Shown: positions 1 to 8,742, numbered from the stretch's first letter. The stretch is 43,947 bases of DNA from an uncultured Geobacter sp. (GCA_937871715.1 CALMOE010000264.1:1-43947); one strand, 5' to 3'. The notes: generated by a model not told the origin, from the letters alone. A program made the numbers and translations.

Positions 1-606
1 CTTTACATGGGTGAGCGGTTGCAACCCCTTGCGGGTAAGGGTGATACCGAACATGGTGGCAAGGGAGAGTCCGACCAAGAGAGCACCCCCCATTTTCATT
101 CGATAGTTGGCAATCAGGTCGATATCGTCGGTTATGTCGAGGGCGACCTGTACAAGCATGAATTGATCATCGCCCCCCCCTGCTGCCCAAGCGGCATTCA
201 GAAGGTAGTGTTTGCCGTCGCCGGTGGCAAGCTTGGTCCCCATGCCTACATCGTAACCGCTTGCGGACGGAATGGGGAACTTCTCAGGGGGGATGAGGGA
301 CGCCCCCTGGGATTCCCGGACTATCCGGCCTTGTTTGTCCTGGAGTCGCACCTGGTATCGGATGGTTTGCGTCGCATGGTCCTGGTGGAGGGAGTCGTTC
401 AGTTCGGGCATGTCATCCCAGTGGGATGTTATCATGGATCGAATGCTTGCAATCCGTTCGGAAAGAAATTCATTGTCTTCCAGCATTAGATCTTCAGTAA
501 GGGCGAGGAACTGGAAAGATGTGGTGCAGATGAGGATGAGCAGGGTGCTCGTCAGGTAGAAGAGCGTCAGGCGTGTTGTCAGTGAGGTTTTATTCAGAAG
601 CTTCAT
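1..606 (-). CDS. CusS-like sensor histidine kinase, N-terminal part (cut by window edge)
   Basis: The reverse strand is open from an ATG at 606 to base 1, giving 202 residues and no stop. The protein starts MKLLNKTSLTTRL, has a first membrane helix at about residues 14-34, a periplasmic sensor region of about 140 residues, and a second helix at about 172-190 (GALLVGLSLATMFGITL) running into the start of a HAMP linker (TRKGLQPL). This is the architecture of heavy-metal sensor kinases (CusS/CopS/IrlS). The catalytic half lies outside the window. The start overlaps the end of the response-regulator gene by 17 bases, as is usual for translationally coupled kinase pairs. The ligand cannot be told from the sequence; copper or silver is only suggested by the family. 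Confidence 0.85.
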   Translation of the reverse strand, partial: MKLLNKTSLTTRLTLFYLTSTLLILICTTSFQFLALTEDLMLEDNEFLSERIASIRSMITSHWDDMPELNDSLHQDHATQTIRYQVRLQDKQGRIVRESQGASLIPPEKFPIPSASGYDVGMGTKLATGDGKHYLLNAAWAAGGGDDQFMLVQVALDITDDIDLIANYRMKMGGALLVGLSLATMFGITLTRKGLQPLTHVK

Positions 607-1267
607 CGAGCAGGTATCCTACGCCGCGTATGGTGCGAATGAGTTTACGTGGGAATGGGTCGTCAATTTTTTTGCGCAGGCGGCGAATGGCCACATCAAC
701 GATGTTGGTGTCTGTGTCGAAGTTGATCCCCCACACCTGTTCAGAAATGGTTGTGCGGGTCAGGACTTCCCCCTTGCGTCGCAGCATCAGGGCGAGCAGC
801 TGAAACTCCTTGGCAGTGAGGTCTAGTGCTACGCCGCTGCGCCATGCCTTGTGACGTGCCATATCCAGTTCCAGTTCTTCCAGGCACATCTTTTCCGGTT
901 GGAGCTGGTAGTGTCGTCGAAGAATGATCCTGATTCTTGCCAAGAGCTCCGAAAATGCGAACGGTTTCACCAGATAGTCGTCCGCTCCAAGCTCCAGGCC
1001 GTGTACCCGGTCATGCACCCCATCCCTTGCGGATAGGAAAATGACAGGAACATCGTTACCTCCTCTCCTGAGTGTTTCGATGACAGACCACCCGCTTCTT
1101 TCAGGGAGCATGACATCTAGAACTATCATGTCGTACGATTCCGTCTGTGCAAGGTGGAGGCCGTCCTCTCCGTTGATAGCGACATCAACGGTGAAACCAT
1201 GCTCAATGAGCCCTTTTTTCAGGTAGTTGGCAGTTTTTGTTTCGTCTTCAACTATCAGGATGCGCAT
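590..1267 (-). CDS. OmpR-family response regulator, CusR/CopR-like
   Basis: A 225-residue protein with an N-terminal receiver domain (acidic pair E7/D8, phospho-acceptor D51 in VLDVMLP, conserved lysine in VKPF) and a C-terminal winged-helix DNA-binding domain ending in IRTIRGVGYLLD, typical of OmpR/PhoB regulators. In the CusR/CopR/IrlR subgroup the partner kinase senses metal, and the partial kinase gene directly downstream fits. Phosphorylated regulator would activate metal-export genes, but none is visible here; they may lie to the left of the window. It is preceded on the same strand by the lipid-kinase gene with a 45-base gap. The Shine-Dalgarno before the ATG is weak. Family assignment is sure; the metal specificity is inferred. 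Confidence 0.9.
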   Translation of the reverse strand: MRILIVEDETKTANYLKKGLIEHGFTVDVAINGEDGLHLAQTESYDMIVLDVMLPERSGWSVIETLRRGGNDVPVIFLSARDGVHDRVHGLELGADDYLVKPFAFSELLARIRIILRRHYQLQPEKMCLEELELDMARHKAWRSGVALDLTAKEFQLLALMLRRKGEVLTRTTISEQVWGINFDTDTNIVDVAIRRLRKKIDDPFPRKLIRTIRGVGYLLDEASE

Positions 1268-1312
1268 AAGGTCAGCCTTGATGGCGATTGTTGTCTATTA
1301 ACGGAGTTCGAC

Positions 1313-2179
1313 CTACACAATGATCTTTGCATAAGCTGGTTCCGCCACGATCTCCACCGGTGTGTCACCCCAGTCGTCGCCGTCGGCCTGCAGGGGCTTG
1401 ACCCCTTCGATGCGTATTTTCTCCGCACTGAGGCGCAGTATGCCGGGGGCGCCGCGGCTCCCCGTAAGCGTCTCCCTTGCCAGGGCCAGGTGGGCCAGGC
1501 GCGACCCCTTGGCTATCGCCACCAGTTCCAGAACGGGGGTGAAGATGCTGGCCTCGGGGGCGAGGGTGAAGGCGCCGCCGTAGCGGGCGGAGTTGCAGAC
1601 GATCAGGGAGTGGCAGTCGAACTCCACCTTTTCCGTGGCTACCCTGAGACTGCCGGTATCCCAGCTGCAGAGCTGCTCCAGGGCGGAGAGTAGATAGGCC
1701 CCCTTGCCGAAGCGCTTTTTTCGCTCCAGGGGCACCCCCCGCACGACATGTCCGTCCAGTCCTGCGCCGGCCATGAGGAAGAAGCGGCTGCTGCGGGAGC
1801 TGCCGCGGATCAGTCCGGCGGTGAAGGGTCGGCTCACTCCGGCGACTATCCGCTCCGCTCCCTTTTCCGGTGACTCCAGCCCCAGCTCGATTGCCAGGAC
1901 ATTTGCTGTCCCCAGGGGGAGGATGGCGCAGGTTGCAGAGTTGCCGGCCAGGCCGTTGAGGACGGCGTTGATGGTGCCATCCCCGCCGGCGGCGACCACG
2001 AGGGGGGGATCCTCTGCGGCGCTGGCCCCTGCGGCGCTGGCGGTCATCTCGGCAAAGTCGCCGCAGGGGATGATCTCCACACCGACATCGGCCCCCCGGA
2101 GGATGCGGCAGGCGCTCTCCAACTTGCCGGAGGAAAAACTCCCCGCTCCCCGGTTGGCAATTATCACGGCACGGCGCAC
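1313..2179 (-). CDS. Diacylglycerol kinase catalytic-domain (YegS/LCB5-type) lipid kinase
   Basis: A GTG start at 2179 gives 288 residues beginning VRRAVIIANRGAGSFSSGK. The nucleotide-binding signature AAGGDGTINAVLNGL and the following PLGTANVLAIELG are the hallmark of the DAGK/YegS/BmrU family, which phosphorylates diacylglycerol or related lipids using ATP. Reading further upstream in this frame only gives sequence lying inside the neighbouring U32 gene, with low-complexity composition, so the GTG five bases past the U32 stop is preferred. A GAGG sequence lies about 12 bases before it. It is probably co-transcribed with the U32 gene. The exact lipid substrate is unknown. Confidence 0.85.
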   Translation of the reverse strand: MRRAVIIANRGAGSFSSGKLESACRILRGADVGVEIIPCGDFAEMTASAAGASAAEDPPLVVAAGGDGTINAVLNGLAGNSATCAILPLGTANVLAIELGLESPEKGAERIVAGVSRPFTAGLIRGSSRSSRFFLMAGAGLDGHVVRGVPLERKKRFGKGAYLLSALEQLCSWDTGSLRVATEKVEFDCHSLIVCNSARYGGAFTLAPEASIFTPVLELVAIAKGSRLAHLALARETLTGSRGAPGILRLSAEKIRIEGVKPLQADGDDWGDTPVEIVAEPAYAKIIV

Positions 2180-2183
2180 CGTC

Positions 2184-3419
2184 TCAGGCCTCGCGGCGGA
2201 GCATGTCCAGGGGGGCGGTCCCGGAGGGGAGAGCCATCCTGATCCTGCTGTTGGGGTTGGCGGCTTCCAAGGGGTTGCCGGCTTCGTCCATGATCTCATC
2301 CGCCCGCAGGGTGGCGCAGCGCATTCCCGGTCCCATCAGCTCCAGAAGGTCGCCGCGGCGGATACGGTTGCGCACCCCGACCGTGGCGCTGCCGTCCGGG
2401 TGGATCTCCTCCACCAGGCCGACGAACTGGTGGCTGCGCAGGTATGCCGAGTGGTACTCCTGCCCGACCTCCCGCGGCTGGCCGAAGAGGAAGCCGGTTG
2501 TGAACCCCCGGTGGCTGGTCTTGCACAGCTCCTCCAGCCACCCCCGGCGGAAGCGGTACTCATCCCCCTCGGCCGCCATGGTGTCCAGGGCGGTGCGGTA
2601 GGCCCGTACCACCGAGGCGACGTAGTAGATACCCTTCATCCTCCCCTCAATCTTCAGGGATGCCACGCCGCTGGCCACCATCTCCGGCAGGTGCTCGATG
2701 AGGCAGAGGTCCCTGGAGTTGAAGATGAAGGTGCCGCTTTCGTCCTCCATCACCGGGAAGTACTCTCCCGGGCGGGTCTCCTCCACCAGGGAGTAGTTCC
2801 AGCGGCAGGGGTGGGAGCACTCCCCCTGGTTGGCGTTGCGGCCGCTCATGACGCTGGAGAGGAGGCAGCGCCCGGAGTAGGAGATGCACATGGCGCCGTG
2901 GGCGAAGAGTTCCAGCTCCACCTGGGTTTTCCGGGCCGTCTCGGTGATCGCCTCCAGGGACATCTCCCGGGCAAGGTTGATCCGGCTGACACCCTGCTCC
3001 TGCCAGAAGCGGACGCTGCGCCAGTTGACCGTGTTGGCCTGGGTGGAGAGGTGGAGCACCCTTTGCGGGGCGATCTCCCTGGCAAGCTGCAGCACCCCGG
3101 GGTCGGCGACGATCCAGGCGTCGAAGGGGAGGGGGGCGACCTCCTCCAGGTAGGTTTCAAGCCCGGGGAGGTCCTGGTTGCCCGGGTAGCTGTTGACAGT
3201 CAGGTAGACCTTCACCCCGCGATGGTGGGCATGGGCGATCCCCACGGCCATCTCTTCGGGGGTGAAGTTGTCCGCCAGGTTGCGCAGGCCGTAGGCCTTA
3301 CCCCCCAGGTAGACGGCATCGGCACCGTAGTGGACGGCTATCTTCAGTTTTTCAAGGTTGCCCGCAGGGGCGAGCAGTTCCGGGAGTCGCAACCGGTTTT
3401 CCAAGGGGGGGATTTTCAA
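2184..3419 (-). CDS. U32 peptidase-family protein (TrhP/YegQ-like)
   Basis: A 411-residue protein starting MKIPPLENRLRLPELLAPAGN. It has the family opening (LLAPAGNLEKLKIAV, GADAVYLGG) and the U32 signature ELFAHGAMCISYSGRC, followed by further conserved cysteines (GECSHPCRW) that in characterised relatives bind an iron-sulphur cluster. Members of this family are now known mostly as RNA-modifying enzymes: TrhP (YegQ) is needed for 5-hydroxyuridine in the tRNA wobble position and RlhA for 23S rRNA hydroxycytidine. Length and the IKIEGRMK-like motif (SLKIEGRMKGIYY) fit the YegQ side better, but the two cannot be separated safely by eye. Not a protease in the usual sense. Confidence 0.8.
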   Translation of the reverse strand: MKIPPLENRLRLPELLAPAGNLEKLKIAVHYGADAVYLGGKAYGLRNLADNFTPEEMAVGIAHAHHRGVKVYLTVNSYPGNQDLPGLETYLEEVAPLPFDAWIVADPGVLQLAREIAPQRVLHLSTQANTVNWRSVRFWQEQGVSRINLAREMSLEAITETARKTQVELELFAHGAMCISYSGRCLLSSVMSGRNANQGECSHPCRWNYSLVEETRPGEYFPVMEDESGTFIFNSRDLCLIEHLPEMVASGVASLKIEGRMKGIYYVASVVRAYRTALDTMAAEGDEYRFRRGWLEELCKTSHRGFTTGFLFGQPREVGQEYHSAYLRSHQFVGLVEEIHPDGSATVGVRNRIRRGDLLELMGPGMRCATLRADEIMDEAGNPLEAANPNSRIRMALPSGTAPLDMLRREA

Positions 3420-3465
3420 GGGGTTAGCCTCTTTCTGCGGATTTATCGGCCGGACAACTCTCGCA

Positions 3466-3495
3466 TTGACCGGCGGCCATCATCAGCGGTATAGT
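3466..3495 (+). promoter_or_regulatory. Probable sigma-70 promoter of dnaB
   Basis: TTGACC (3466-3471), an 18-base spacer and TATAGT (3490-3495), each one mismatch from consensus. It points at dnaB, whose ATG follows after about 60 bases with an AAAGG site four bases before it. Confidence 0.55.
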
Positions 3496-3554
3496 AACAC
3501 TCTTTTGGAGAAACGGCTGCAATTTATTAGTTTCATGGAGAGAGTAAAGGTCGT

Positions 3555-4928
3555 ATGACTCAGGACATGCGCAAAGTACCCCCCCAGAGCATCGAGGCCG
3601 AGATGTCCATTCTCGGCGGAATCCTCCTGGACAACGAGGCGATCAACCGGTCCCTGGAGGTGATCCGGGCGGAGGAGTTCTATCGCGAGCCCCACCGCAA
3701 GATATTCCGGGCCATGATCGACCTCTCCAACAACGGGGAGCCGTGCGACCTGATCACCCTCACCACCATCCTTAAGAAGAAGGGGGAGTTGGAGGAGGTG
3801 GGGGGAGGGGCCTACCTGGCCACACTGGTTGACTTTGTCCCCACCGCGGCCAACATCGTCTACTACTGCCGCATCGTCAAGGAGAAGGCGGTTGCCAGGA
3901 ACCTGATCACCGCGGCCACGGAGATCGTCACCAAGAGCTTCGAGGAGCAGTCCAACGTGGACGAGCTTCTCGACCAGGCCCAGAAGACCATCTTCGAGAT
4001 CTCGGAGAACAAGCTGAAGCCCGCCTTCTTCCCGGTGAAGGATATCCTCAAGGAGACGATCCGCAACATCGAGAAGCTCTACGAGAAGAAGGACCATGTC
4101 ACCGGGGTCCCCACCGGCTTCCTCGACATGGACAGCATGACCGCCGGCTTCCAGAAGGGGGACCTGATCATCGTCGCCGGCCGCCCCTCCATGGGTAAGA
4201 CCGCCTTTGCCCTCAACCTGGGGCAGAACGCCGCCATCCATGCTGACCAGAAGACGCCGGTGGCCATCTTCTCCCTGGAGATGAGCAAGGAGCAGCTGGT
4301 TACCCGACTCCTCTGCTCCGAGTCCAAGATCGATGCCAGCCGCCTGCGCACCGGCCACCTGGTGGATTCGGACTGGAGCCGGCTGATGACCGGTGCCGGC
4401 AAGCTCCACGATGCTCCCATCTACATCGACGACACCCCATCCATCCCGGTGCTGGAGATGCGCGCCAAGTGCCGCCGCCTCAAGGCTGAGAAGGGGCTGG
4501 GGATGGTGATCGTCGACTACCTGCAGCTGATGCGGGGCGGGGCGAACTCCGAGTCGCGCCAGCAGGAGATCTCGGAGATCTCCCGATCCCTCAAGGCCCT
4601 GGCCAAGGAGCTGGACATCCCGGTGATCGCCCTCTCCCAGCTGAACCGGGGTCTGGAGAACCGCACCGACAAGCGGCCGATGATGTCGGACCTGCGTGAG
4701 TCGGGCGCCATCGAGCAGGACGCCGACGTGATCATGTTCGTCTACCGGGACGCGGTATACTGCGACGCCTGCAAGCGCCGGGACGGCTCCTGCACCACCG
4801 AGGGGCACGACCGCCAGGCGGAGATCATCATCGGCAAGCAGCGTAACGGCCCCATCGGCACGGTCAACCTGGTCTTCAACGGCGAGTACACAAAGTTCGA
4901 GAACAGAAGCAGGCGGGACGATTTTTAA
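3555..4928 (+). CDS. dnaB: Replicative DNA helicase DnaB
   Basis: A 457-residue hexameric replicative helicase. The N-terminal primase-interacting domain begins PPQSIEAEMSILGG. The RecA-like motor has Walker A GRPSMGKT (209-216), Walker B MVIVDYLQL around D321, the SQLNR motif (361-365) and the C-terminal IIIGKQRNGPIGTV. It unwinds DNA ahead of the fork and recruits DnaG primase. No intein interrupts it. One oddity: between the conserved YRDAVY and the IIIGKQRNG strand there is an extended loop containing C403, C406, C413 and H418, where E. coli and Bacillus DnaB have a short loop without cysteines (family comparison from memory). The gene is monocistronic or leads a short unit with the gene at 5040. 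Confidence 0.97.
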   Translation: MTQDMRKVPPQSIEAEMSILGGILLDNEAINRSLEVIRAEEFYREPHRKIFRAMIDLSNNGEPCDLITLTTILKKKGELEEVGGGAYLATLVDFVPTAANIVYYCRIVKEKAVARNLITAATEIVTKSFEEQSNVDELLDQAQKTIFEISENKLKPAFFPVKDILKETIRNIEKLYEKKDHVTGVPTGFLDMDSMTAGFQKGDLIIVAGRPSMGKTAFALNLGQNAAIHADQKTPVAIFSLEMSKEQLVTRLLCSESKIDASRLRTGHLVDSDWSRLMTGAGKLHDAPIYIDDTPSIPVLEMRAKCRRLKAEKGLGMVIVDYLQLMRGGANSESRQQEISEISRSLKALAKELDIPVIALSQLNRGLENRTDKRPMMSDLRESGAIEQDADVIMFVYRDAVYCDACKRRDGSCTTEGHDRQAEIIIGKQRNGPIGTVNLVFNGEYTKFENRSRRDDF

Positions 4929-4942
4929 CTGCAGTGAGAAGG

Positions 4943-5016
4943 GAGAAGTAAGAAGTAAGAAAGTTCATTTTCTTTCTGATTCTTAACTTCTTACTGTCCA
5001 CTTCTTACTTCTTACT
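4943..5016. repeat. Inverted repeat with arms built of 7-base tandem units (GAAGTAA)
   Basis: Between dnaB and the next gene, two copies plus part of a third of GAAGTAA start at 4945. A perfect 15-base arm (4947-4961) is complementary to 5002-5016, and a further partial complementary copy lies at 4983-4995. The transcript could fold into a long hairpin. There is no U-run, so simple intrinsic termination is not the obvious role. A related element with GAGGTAC units lies at 36101-36183. Confidence 0.75.
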
Positions 5017-5039
5017 GACTTATATACGGAGGCACTTAA

Positions 5040-6332
5040 ATGGAAAGATATTTCCCGATGAGAAAACTGCCGGCCAGGGCCGGTTACAAGCAGGGGGACG
5101 TGTTCGTCCTGGTGGGTGAGCTGTTCGGCCGCGGCTATGCCAACGGCATCGTCGACGAGGCAAGAAGGGCAGGGATGACCATCCTCGGCACCACCGTCGG
5201 CAGGCGCGACAGCGATGGCACCCTTCGCCCCCTCAATGCCGAGGAGTTGGCCGAGGCTGAGGCGAACCTGGGGGGGAAGATCATCAACATCCCCCTGGAG
5301 GCCGGTTTCGACATGGAGCCTGCCGCTGACGGCCAGTCGTTCGCCGACATCCTCAAAGGGGTGAAGCCCGACGCCTGGGAGGGGTTCGTTCTCGACCAGG
5401 GGCGCCTGGATGAGGTGCGCGCCAAGGGTGAGGCGCGCTTCAGGGGGAACATGGAGAAGGTCGTCGCCGAACTAAAAACCATGATACCGCAAGGGGCCAG
5501 CGTCCTCTTCTCCCACGCCATGGCTGGCGGCATACCCCGGGCCAGGCTCTTCATGCCCCTCCTCAACAAGGTTTTCAAGGGGAGTGGCGACAAGTACCTC
5601 TCCTCCGAACTGTTCTGGAACTCAGGTCTCGGCCAGCTCTGCAGCGCCAGCTTCTTTGATGTCAGCGCCGACACCTTCAAGTACCTGATAGAGGCCACCG
5701 CGCCGCTGCGGCAGAGCAACAACGTGCGCTACACCGCCTACGGCTACCACGGCTGCGAGGTGCTCATCTCCGGCAGGTATGTCTGGCAGTCCTACACCCC
5801 CTACATGCAGGGGTGGGCCAAGATCCGCCTGGAGGACCACGCCATCGCCGCGAGAAGCGAGGGTATCATCGCCACGGTCTACAACTGCCCGGAGATTCAG
5901 ACCAACTCCAGCGCTCTCTTCATGGGGGTGGAACTCTCCCTCTACCCGCTGCTCAACTCCCTGGTGGACGAGGGGGGCGGTCCTGTGGCCAGGGAGTTCA
6001 TCACCGAGTGCGAGTCGCTCCTGAACGACGGGGTAACCATCGCGGATCTCCTCGCCGCTGCCGAGAGATACCTGGCCGCGCCGCTCCTCAAGCAGTTCGA
6101 CAAGCTGGCCGAATGGCCCCACCACAGCACCAAAGAGCAGATGGAGCTGATGCTGACCGCTTCCGCCGAGCTGATCGCCATGAACAAGAGCCCCAAGGAG
6201 ATCGTCTGCGCCCCCCTCTCCAGGGCGGTATTCTCCACCACCGGCTACCTCATGTTCCACGACTCGTGGGCGCCGGAGAAGCCGGTGGCCTGGCTCAACC
6301 ACGACATCATCGCCCGGCAGCTGAACAGCTGA
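5040..6332 (+). CDS. Conserved protein with Rossmann-like N terminus, possibly FabMG-type enoyl-ACP reductase family
   Basis: A 430-residue soluble protein without signal peptide or membrane helices. The N terminus (QGDVFVLVGELFGRGYANGIVDEARRAGMTILGTT) reads as a beta-strand, glycine-rich turn and helix like an NAD(P)-binding fold, and the next lines (VGRRDSDGTLRPLNAEEL) continue a dehydrogenase-like pattern. I recall a group annotated as enoyl-ACP reductase FabMG family with this general look and size, but cannot confirm it here. The start ATG has GGAGG nine bases upstream. It is followed at once by a strong terminator, so it is either monocistronic or the end of a dnaB transcript. Function should be regarded as unknown; a fatty-acid or polyketide reductase is the working guess. 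Confidence 0.45.
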   Translation: MERYFPMRKLPARAGYKQGDVFVLVGELFGRGYANGIVDEARRAGMTILGTTVGRRDSDGTLRPLNAEELAEAEANLGGKIINIPLEAGFDMEPAADGQSFADILKGVKPDAWEGFVLDQGRLDEVRAKGEARFRGNMEKVVAELKTMIPQGASVLFSHAMAGGIPRARLFMPLLNKVFKGSGDKYLSSELFWNSGLGQLCSASFFDVSADTFKYLIEATAPLRQSNNVRYTAYGYHGCEVLISGRYVWQSYTPYMQGWAKIRLEDHAIAARSEGIIATVYNCPEIQTNSSALFMGVELSLYPLLNSLVDEGGGPVAREFITECESLLNDGVTIADLLAAAERYLAAPLLKQFDKLAEWPHHSTKEQMELMLTASAELIAMNKSPKEIVCAPLSRAVFSTTGYLMFHDSWAPEKPVAWLNHDIIARQLNS

Positions 6333-6360
6333 AGGCAGGCATGCGATAGCTGAGCAATGC

Positions 6361-6393
6361 GGGCGGCGCCATCTGGCGTCGCCCGTTTTTTTT
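6361..6393 (+). terminator. Rho-independent terminator
   Basis: GGGCGGCGCCA (6361-6371) pairs with TGGCGTCGCCC (6374-6384), with one G-U pair, and is followed by eight T residues (6386-6393). It ends the gene at 5040-6332 and faces the end of the hda gene on the other strand. Confidence 0.9.
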
Positions 6394-6408
6394 GTGAGGC
6401 GATGGTGG

Positions 6409-7122
6409 CTAGATAAGGTCGCTGCTTCGGGAGAGAGCTTCCCGGGTAAGTTTCAGGGTGATTTTGCGCTGGGTGGCGAAGGAGAGTCGCTTGATCTGCT
6501 CCAGGGCTGCGGTGAGTGAGGGGATGTCCCGCTGCACGTGGAGGAGGAGGTGGTCGATGACCTCGGCTGGGAGGAGTATCTGCCGGTCGGCGGCCAGTTT
6601 CCCCATGATCATGCGGCGTGAGTCGTCATCGGAGATGTCCATCCTGGCCACCAGTCCCCAGAGGAGGCGGGATACCAGGTGGCCGTCTATGTTGGGGAGC
6701 TCCTTTGGGGGGGCGTCGGCGCTGACGACGATCTTCCTCCCAGAGGCGTAGAAGTCGTTGAACAGCTGCCAGATGGCGGTCCTCACCCGGTCGTCGTCCC
6801 GGATCATGTGCAGGTCGTCCAGGAGGAGGAGAGGGAGCCTTTCCGTCTCCTCGGCAATCTCCCCAAGCCTCTCGCAGCTCAGGCTCTGCACGGGGAAGAC
6901 GGGGATGCGGATCCCTTCCCTCTCACCCATGGCGTGACCCAGGGCGGTGATGAGGTGGGTCTTCCCCGAGCCTTGCGGGCCGTGGAGAAAGAGGATGTTC
7001 TCCCCGGAAACCGGCTCCAGGAGGCGCTTGGCGAAGTTGATGGCCACCTCGTTGCCGCGGCAGGTGACGAAGTTGGCGAAGGTGTAGTTGGCCCTGACCG
7101 GGAAGTCGAAGATGAGCTGCAT
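6409..7122 (-). CDS. DnaA-like AAA+ protein of the Hda type
   Basis: A 237-residue AAA+ protein resembling DnaA domain III but lacking the DnaA DNA-binding domain IV. It starts MQLIFDFPVRANYTFANFV, has Walker A GPQGSGKT (48-55), Walker B LLLLDD (98-103) and sensor-type sequences (VVSADAPPKEL; SRLLWGLVARMD). E. coli Hda works with the sliding clamp to stimulate ATP hydrolysis by DnaA and so limit re-initiation; the N-terminal QLIFDF segment resembles the clamp-binding QL-LPL-type motif seen in Hda proteins. It begins two bases after ruvB ends and is the last gene of the yebC-ruvCAB unit. The role in initiation control is inferred from the family. Confidence 0.8.
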   Translation of the reverse strand: MQLIFDFPVRANYTFANFVTCRGNEVAINFAKRLLEPVSGENILFLHGPQGSGKTHLITALGHAMGEREGIRIPVFPVQSLSCERLGEIAEETERLPLLLLDDLHMIRDDDRVRTAIWQLFNDFYASGRKIVVSADAPPKELPNIDGHLVSRLLWGLVARMDISDDDSRRMIMGKLAADRQILLPAEVIDHLLLHVQRDIPSLTAALEQIKRLSFATQRKITLKLTREALSRSSDLI

Positions 7123-7124
7123 GG

Positions 7125-8141
7125 TCAGAAGAGGCTCCCCTGGGGGGAGTCGGGTGGGATGCGGCCGAAGTGGAGGTAGGCTGCCCGGGTGGCAACCCTC
7201 CCTCTTGGGGTTCGGTTGATGAAGCCGTGCTGAATGAGGAACGGCTCGATCACGTCCTCAATGGTGTCACTCTCCTCGCAGATGGCCGCCGCCAGGGTCT
7301 CCAGCCCCACCGGCCCGCCGGCGAACTTGTCGATTATGGTGAGGAGCACGGTCCGGTCCATGTTGTCGAACCCCATGCCGTCCACCTCCAGGAGGCGCAG
7401 GGATTCGTCGACGATTTTGCCGGTGATGGCGCCGTCCCCCAGCACCTGGGCGAAATCCCTGACGCGGCGAAGGAGGCGGTTGGCGATGCGCGGCGTCCCC
7501 CGGCTGCGCCGGGCCAGCTCAAGGGATGCGTCCGTGGCTATCTCCATCCCCAGGATGCGGGAGGAGCGGCGGACGATGAAGGCGAGCTCGTCGTCGGTGT
7601 AGAACTCCAGGCGGGATATCACCCCGAATCGGTCCCGCAGGGGGGAGGAGAGGAGCCCCGCCCTTGTGGTGGCCCCCACCAGGGTGAACTTGGGGAGGTC
7701 GAGCTTGATGGTGCGGGCGCTCGGTCCCTGGCCGATGATGATGTCCAGCTGGAAGTCCTCCATTGCCGGGTAGAGGATCTCCTCCACGACATGGGAGAGC
7801 CGGTGTATCTCGTCGATGAAGAGAACGTCCCCCGCCTCCAGGTTGGTGAGAATGGCCGCCAGGTCGCCGGGCCTCTCGATGACCGGGCCTGAGGTTGACT
7901 TGATGTTCACCCCCATCTCGCAGGCGATGATGTTGGAGAGAGTGGTCTTTCCCAGCCCCGGCGGGCCGTAGAGGAGGACGTGGTCAAGCGCCTCCCCCCT
8001 CTTTTTCGCGGCATCGATGAAGACGCGCAGGTTCCCCTTGGCCTTCTCCTGCCCCACGTACTCCTCCAGGGAGCGGGGGCGCAGGGAGCTCTCCATGAAA
8101 AGCTCTTCGTCTGTGGCGTTGGGTTCAATGAGTCGTGACAT
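7125..8141 (-). CDS. ruvB: Holliday junction branch-migration ATPase RuvB
   Basis: A 338-residue AAA+ motor. It begins [13 protein letters not shown] and contains [12 protein letters not shown], Walker A GPPGLGKT (59-66), Walker [10 protein letters not shown] (D110, E111), the sensor region [20 protein letters not shown] and the C-terminal winged helix ([16 protein letters not shown]). RuvB hexamers flank a RuvA tetramer and pull DNA through the junction. It follows ruvA by one base and precedes hda by two bases on the minus strand, so translation is probably coupled. Length and motifs are normal for the family. Confidence 0.97.
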   Translation of the reverse strand: MSRLIEPNATDEELFMESSLRPRSLEEYVGQEKAKGNLRVFIDAAKKRGEALDHVLLYGPPGLGKTTLSNIIACEMGVNIKSTSGPVIERPGDLAAILTNLEAGDVLFIDEIHRLSHVVEEILYPAMEDFQLDIIIGQGPSARTIKLDLPKFTLVGATTRAGLLSSPLRDRFGVISRLEFYTDDELAFIVRRSSRILGMEIATDASLELARRSRGTPRIANRLLRRVRDFAQVLGDGAITGKIVDESLRLLEVDGMGFDNMDRTVLLTIIDKFAGGPVGLETLAAAICEESDTIEDVIEPFLIQHGFINRTPRGRVATRAAYLHFGRIPPDSPQGSLF

Positions 8142-8142
8142 G

Positions 8143-8742
8143 CTATTTCATCAGCCTCTTCAGGGCCAGCTTGAGGATCTCCTCCATGGTGGCGCCGCTC
8201 TCGGTGTCCAGTTCGTCCAGGACCTTGGCGACCAACCCCTCCTTGTACCCCAGGTTGACCAGGGCGGAGGCGACATCGTCCCTGACCGAGGCGGGGGCGG
8301 ACTCCCTTGGTTTGCTCTCCCCGCGTGTGGCCAGCCCTAGCTTGACCACCTTCTCCTTCAGCTCAAGCACCAGCCGCTCGGCGCTCTTCTTGCCGATTCC
8401 GGGGATGGCGGAGAGGCGCCCAAGATCACCGCGGGCCAGGGCGGCGGAGAGTTCGTCTGGGTGGATGTTGGAGAGGATATCCCGGGCCAGCTTGGGGCCG
8501 ATGCCGGTCACGCCGATGAGGAGCTGGAAGAACTGCTTCTCACGGTTGGTGAGGAAGCCGTAGAGGTGGATGGCGTCCTCTTTGACGTTGGTGTGGATGT
8601 GCAGGGAGAGGCGTTCCCCCTCTTCCGGGAGGGCGTAGTAGGTGGAGAAGGGGATCTGTACCCGGTAGCCGACGCCGTTCACGTCGAGGATGACGGCTTC
8701 CGGTGATTTCATGGCAATCGTGCCGCTTAAAAGGGCAATCAT
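8143..8742 (-). CDS. ruvA: Holliday junction-binding protein RuvA
   Basis: A 199-residue protein with the N-terminal OB fold ([31 protein letters not shown]), central helix-hairpin-helix motifs ([17 protein letters not shown] and [20 protein letters not shown]) and a C-terminal UBA-like domain ([21 protein letters not shown]) that contacts RuvB. RuvA tetramers hold the four-way junction square planar. The start overlaps the ruvC stop by four bases and the stop lies one base before ruvB. Confidence 0.97.
   Translation of the reverse strand: MIALLSGTIAMKSPEAVILDVNGVGYRVQIPFSTYYALPEEGERLSLHIHTNVKEDAIHLYGFLTNREKQFFQLLIGVTGIGPKLARDILSNIHPDELSAALARGDLGRLSAIPGIGKKSAERLVLELKEKVVKLGLATRGESKPRESAPASVRDDVASALVNLGYKEGLVAKVLDELDTESGATMEEILKLALKRLMK

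Noticed and set aside
1704-3494. 596-codon plus-strand open frame opposite the lipid-kinase and U32 genes
   Set aside because: A GC-rich antisense shadow; its protein is low-complexity and the minus-strand genes carry clear family motifs.
3483-4808. 441-codon minus-strand open frame opposite dnaB
   Set aside because: Antisense shadow of dnaB with histidine/aspartate/glycine-rich low-complexity translation.
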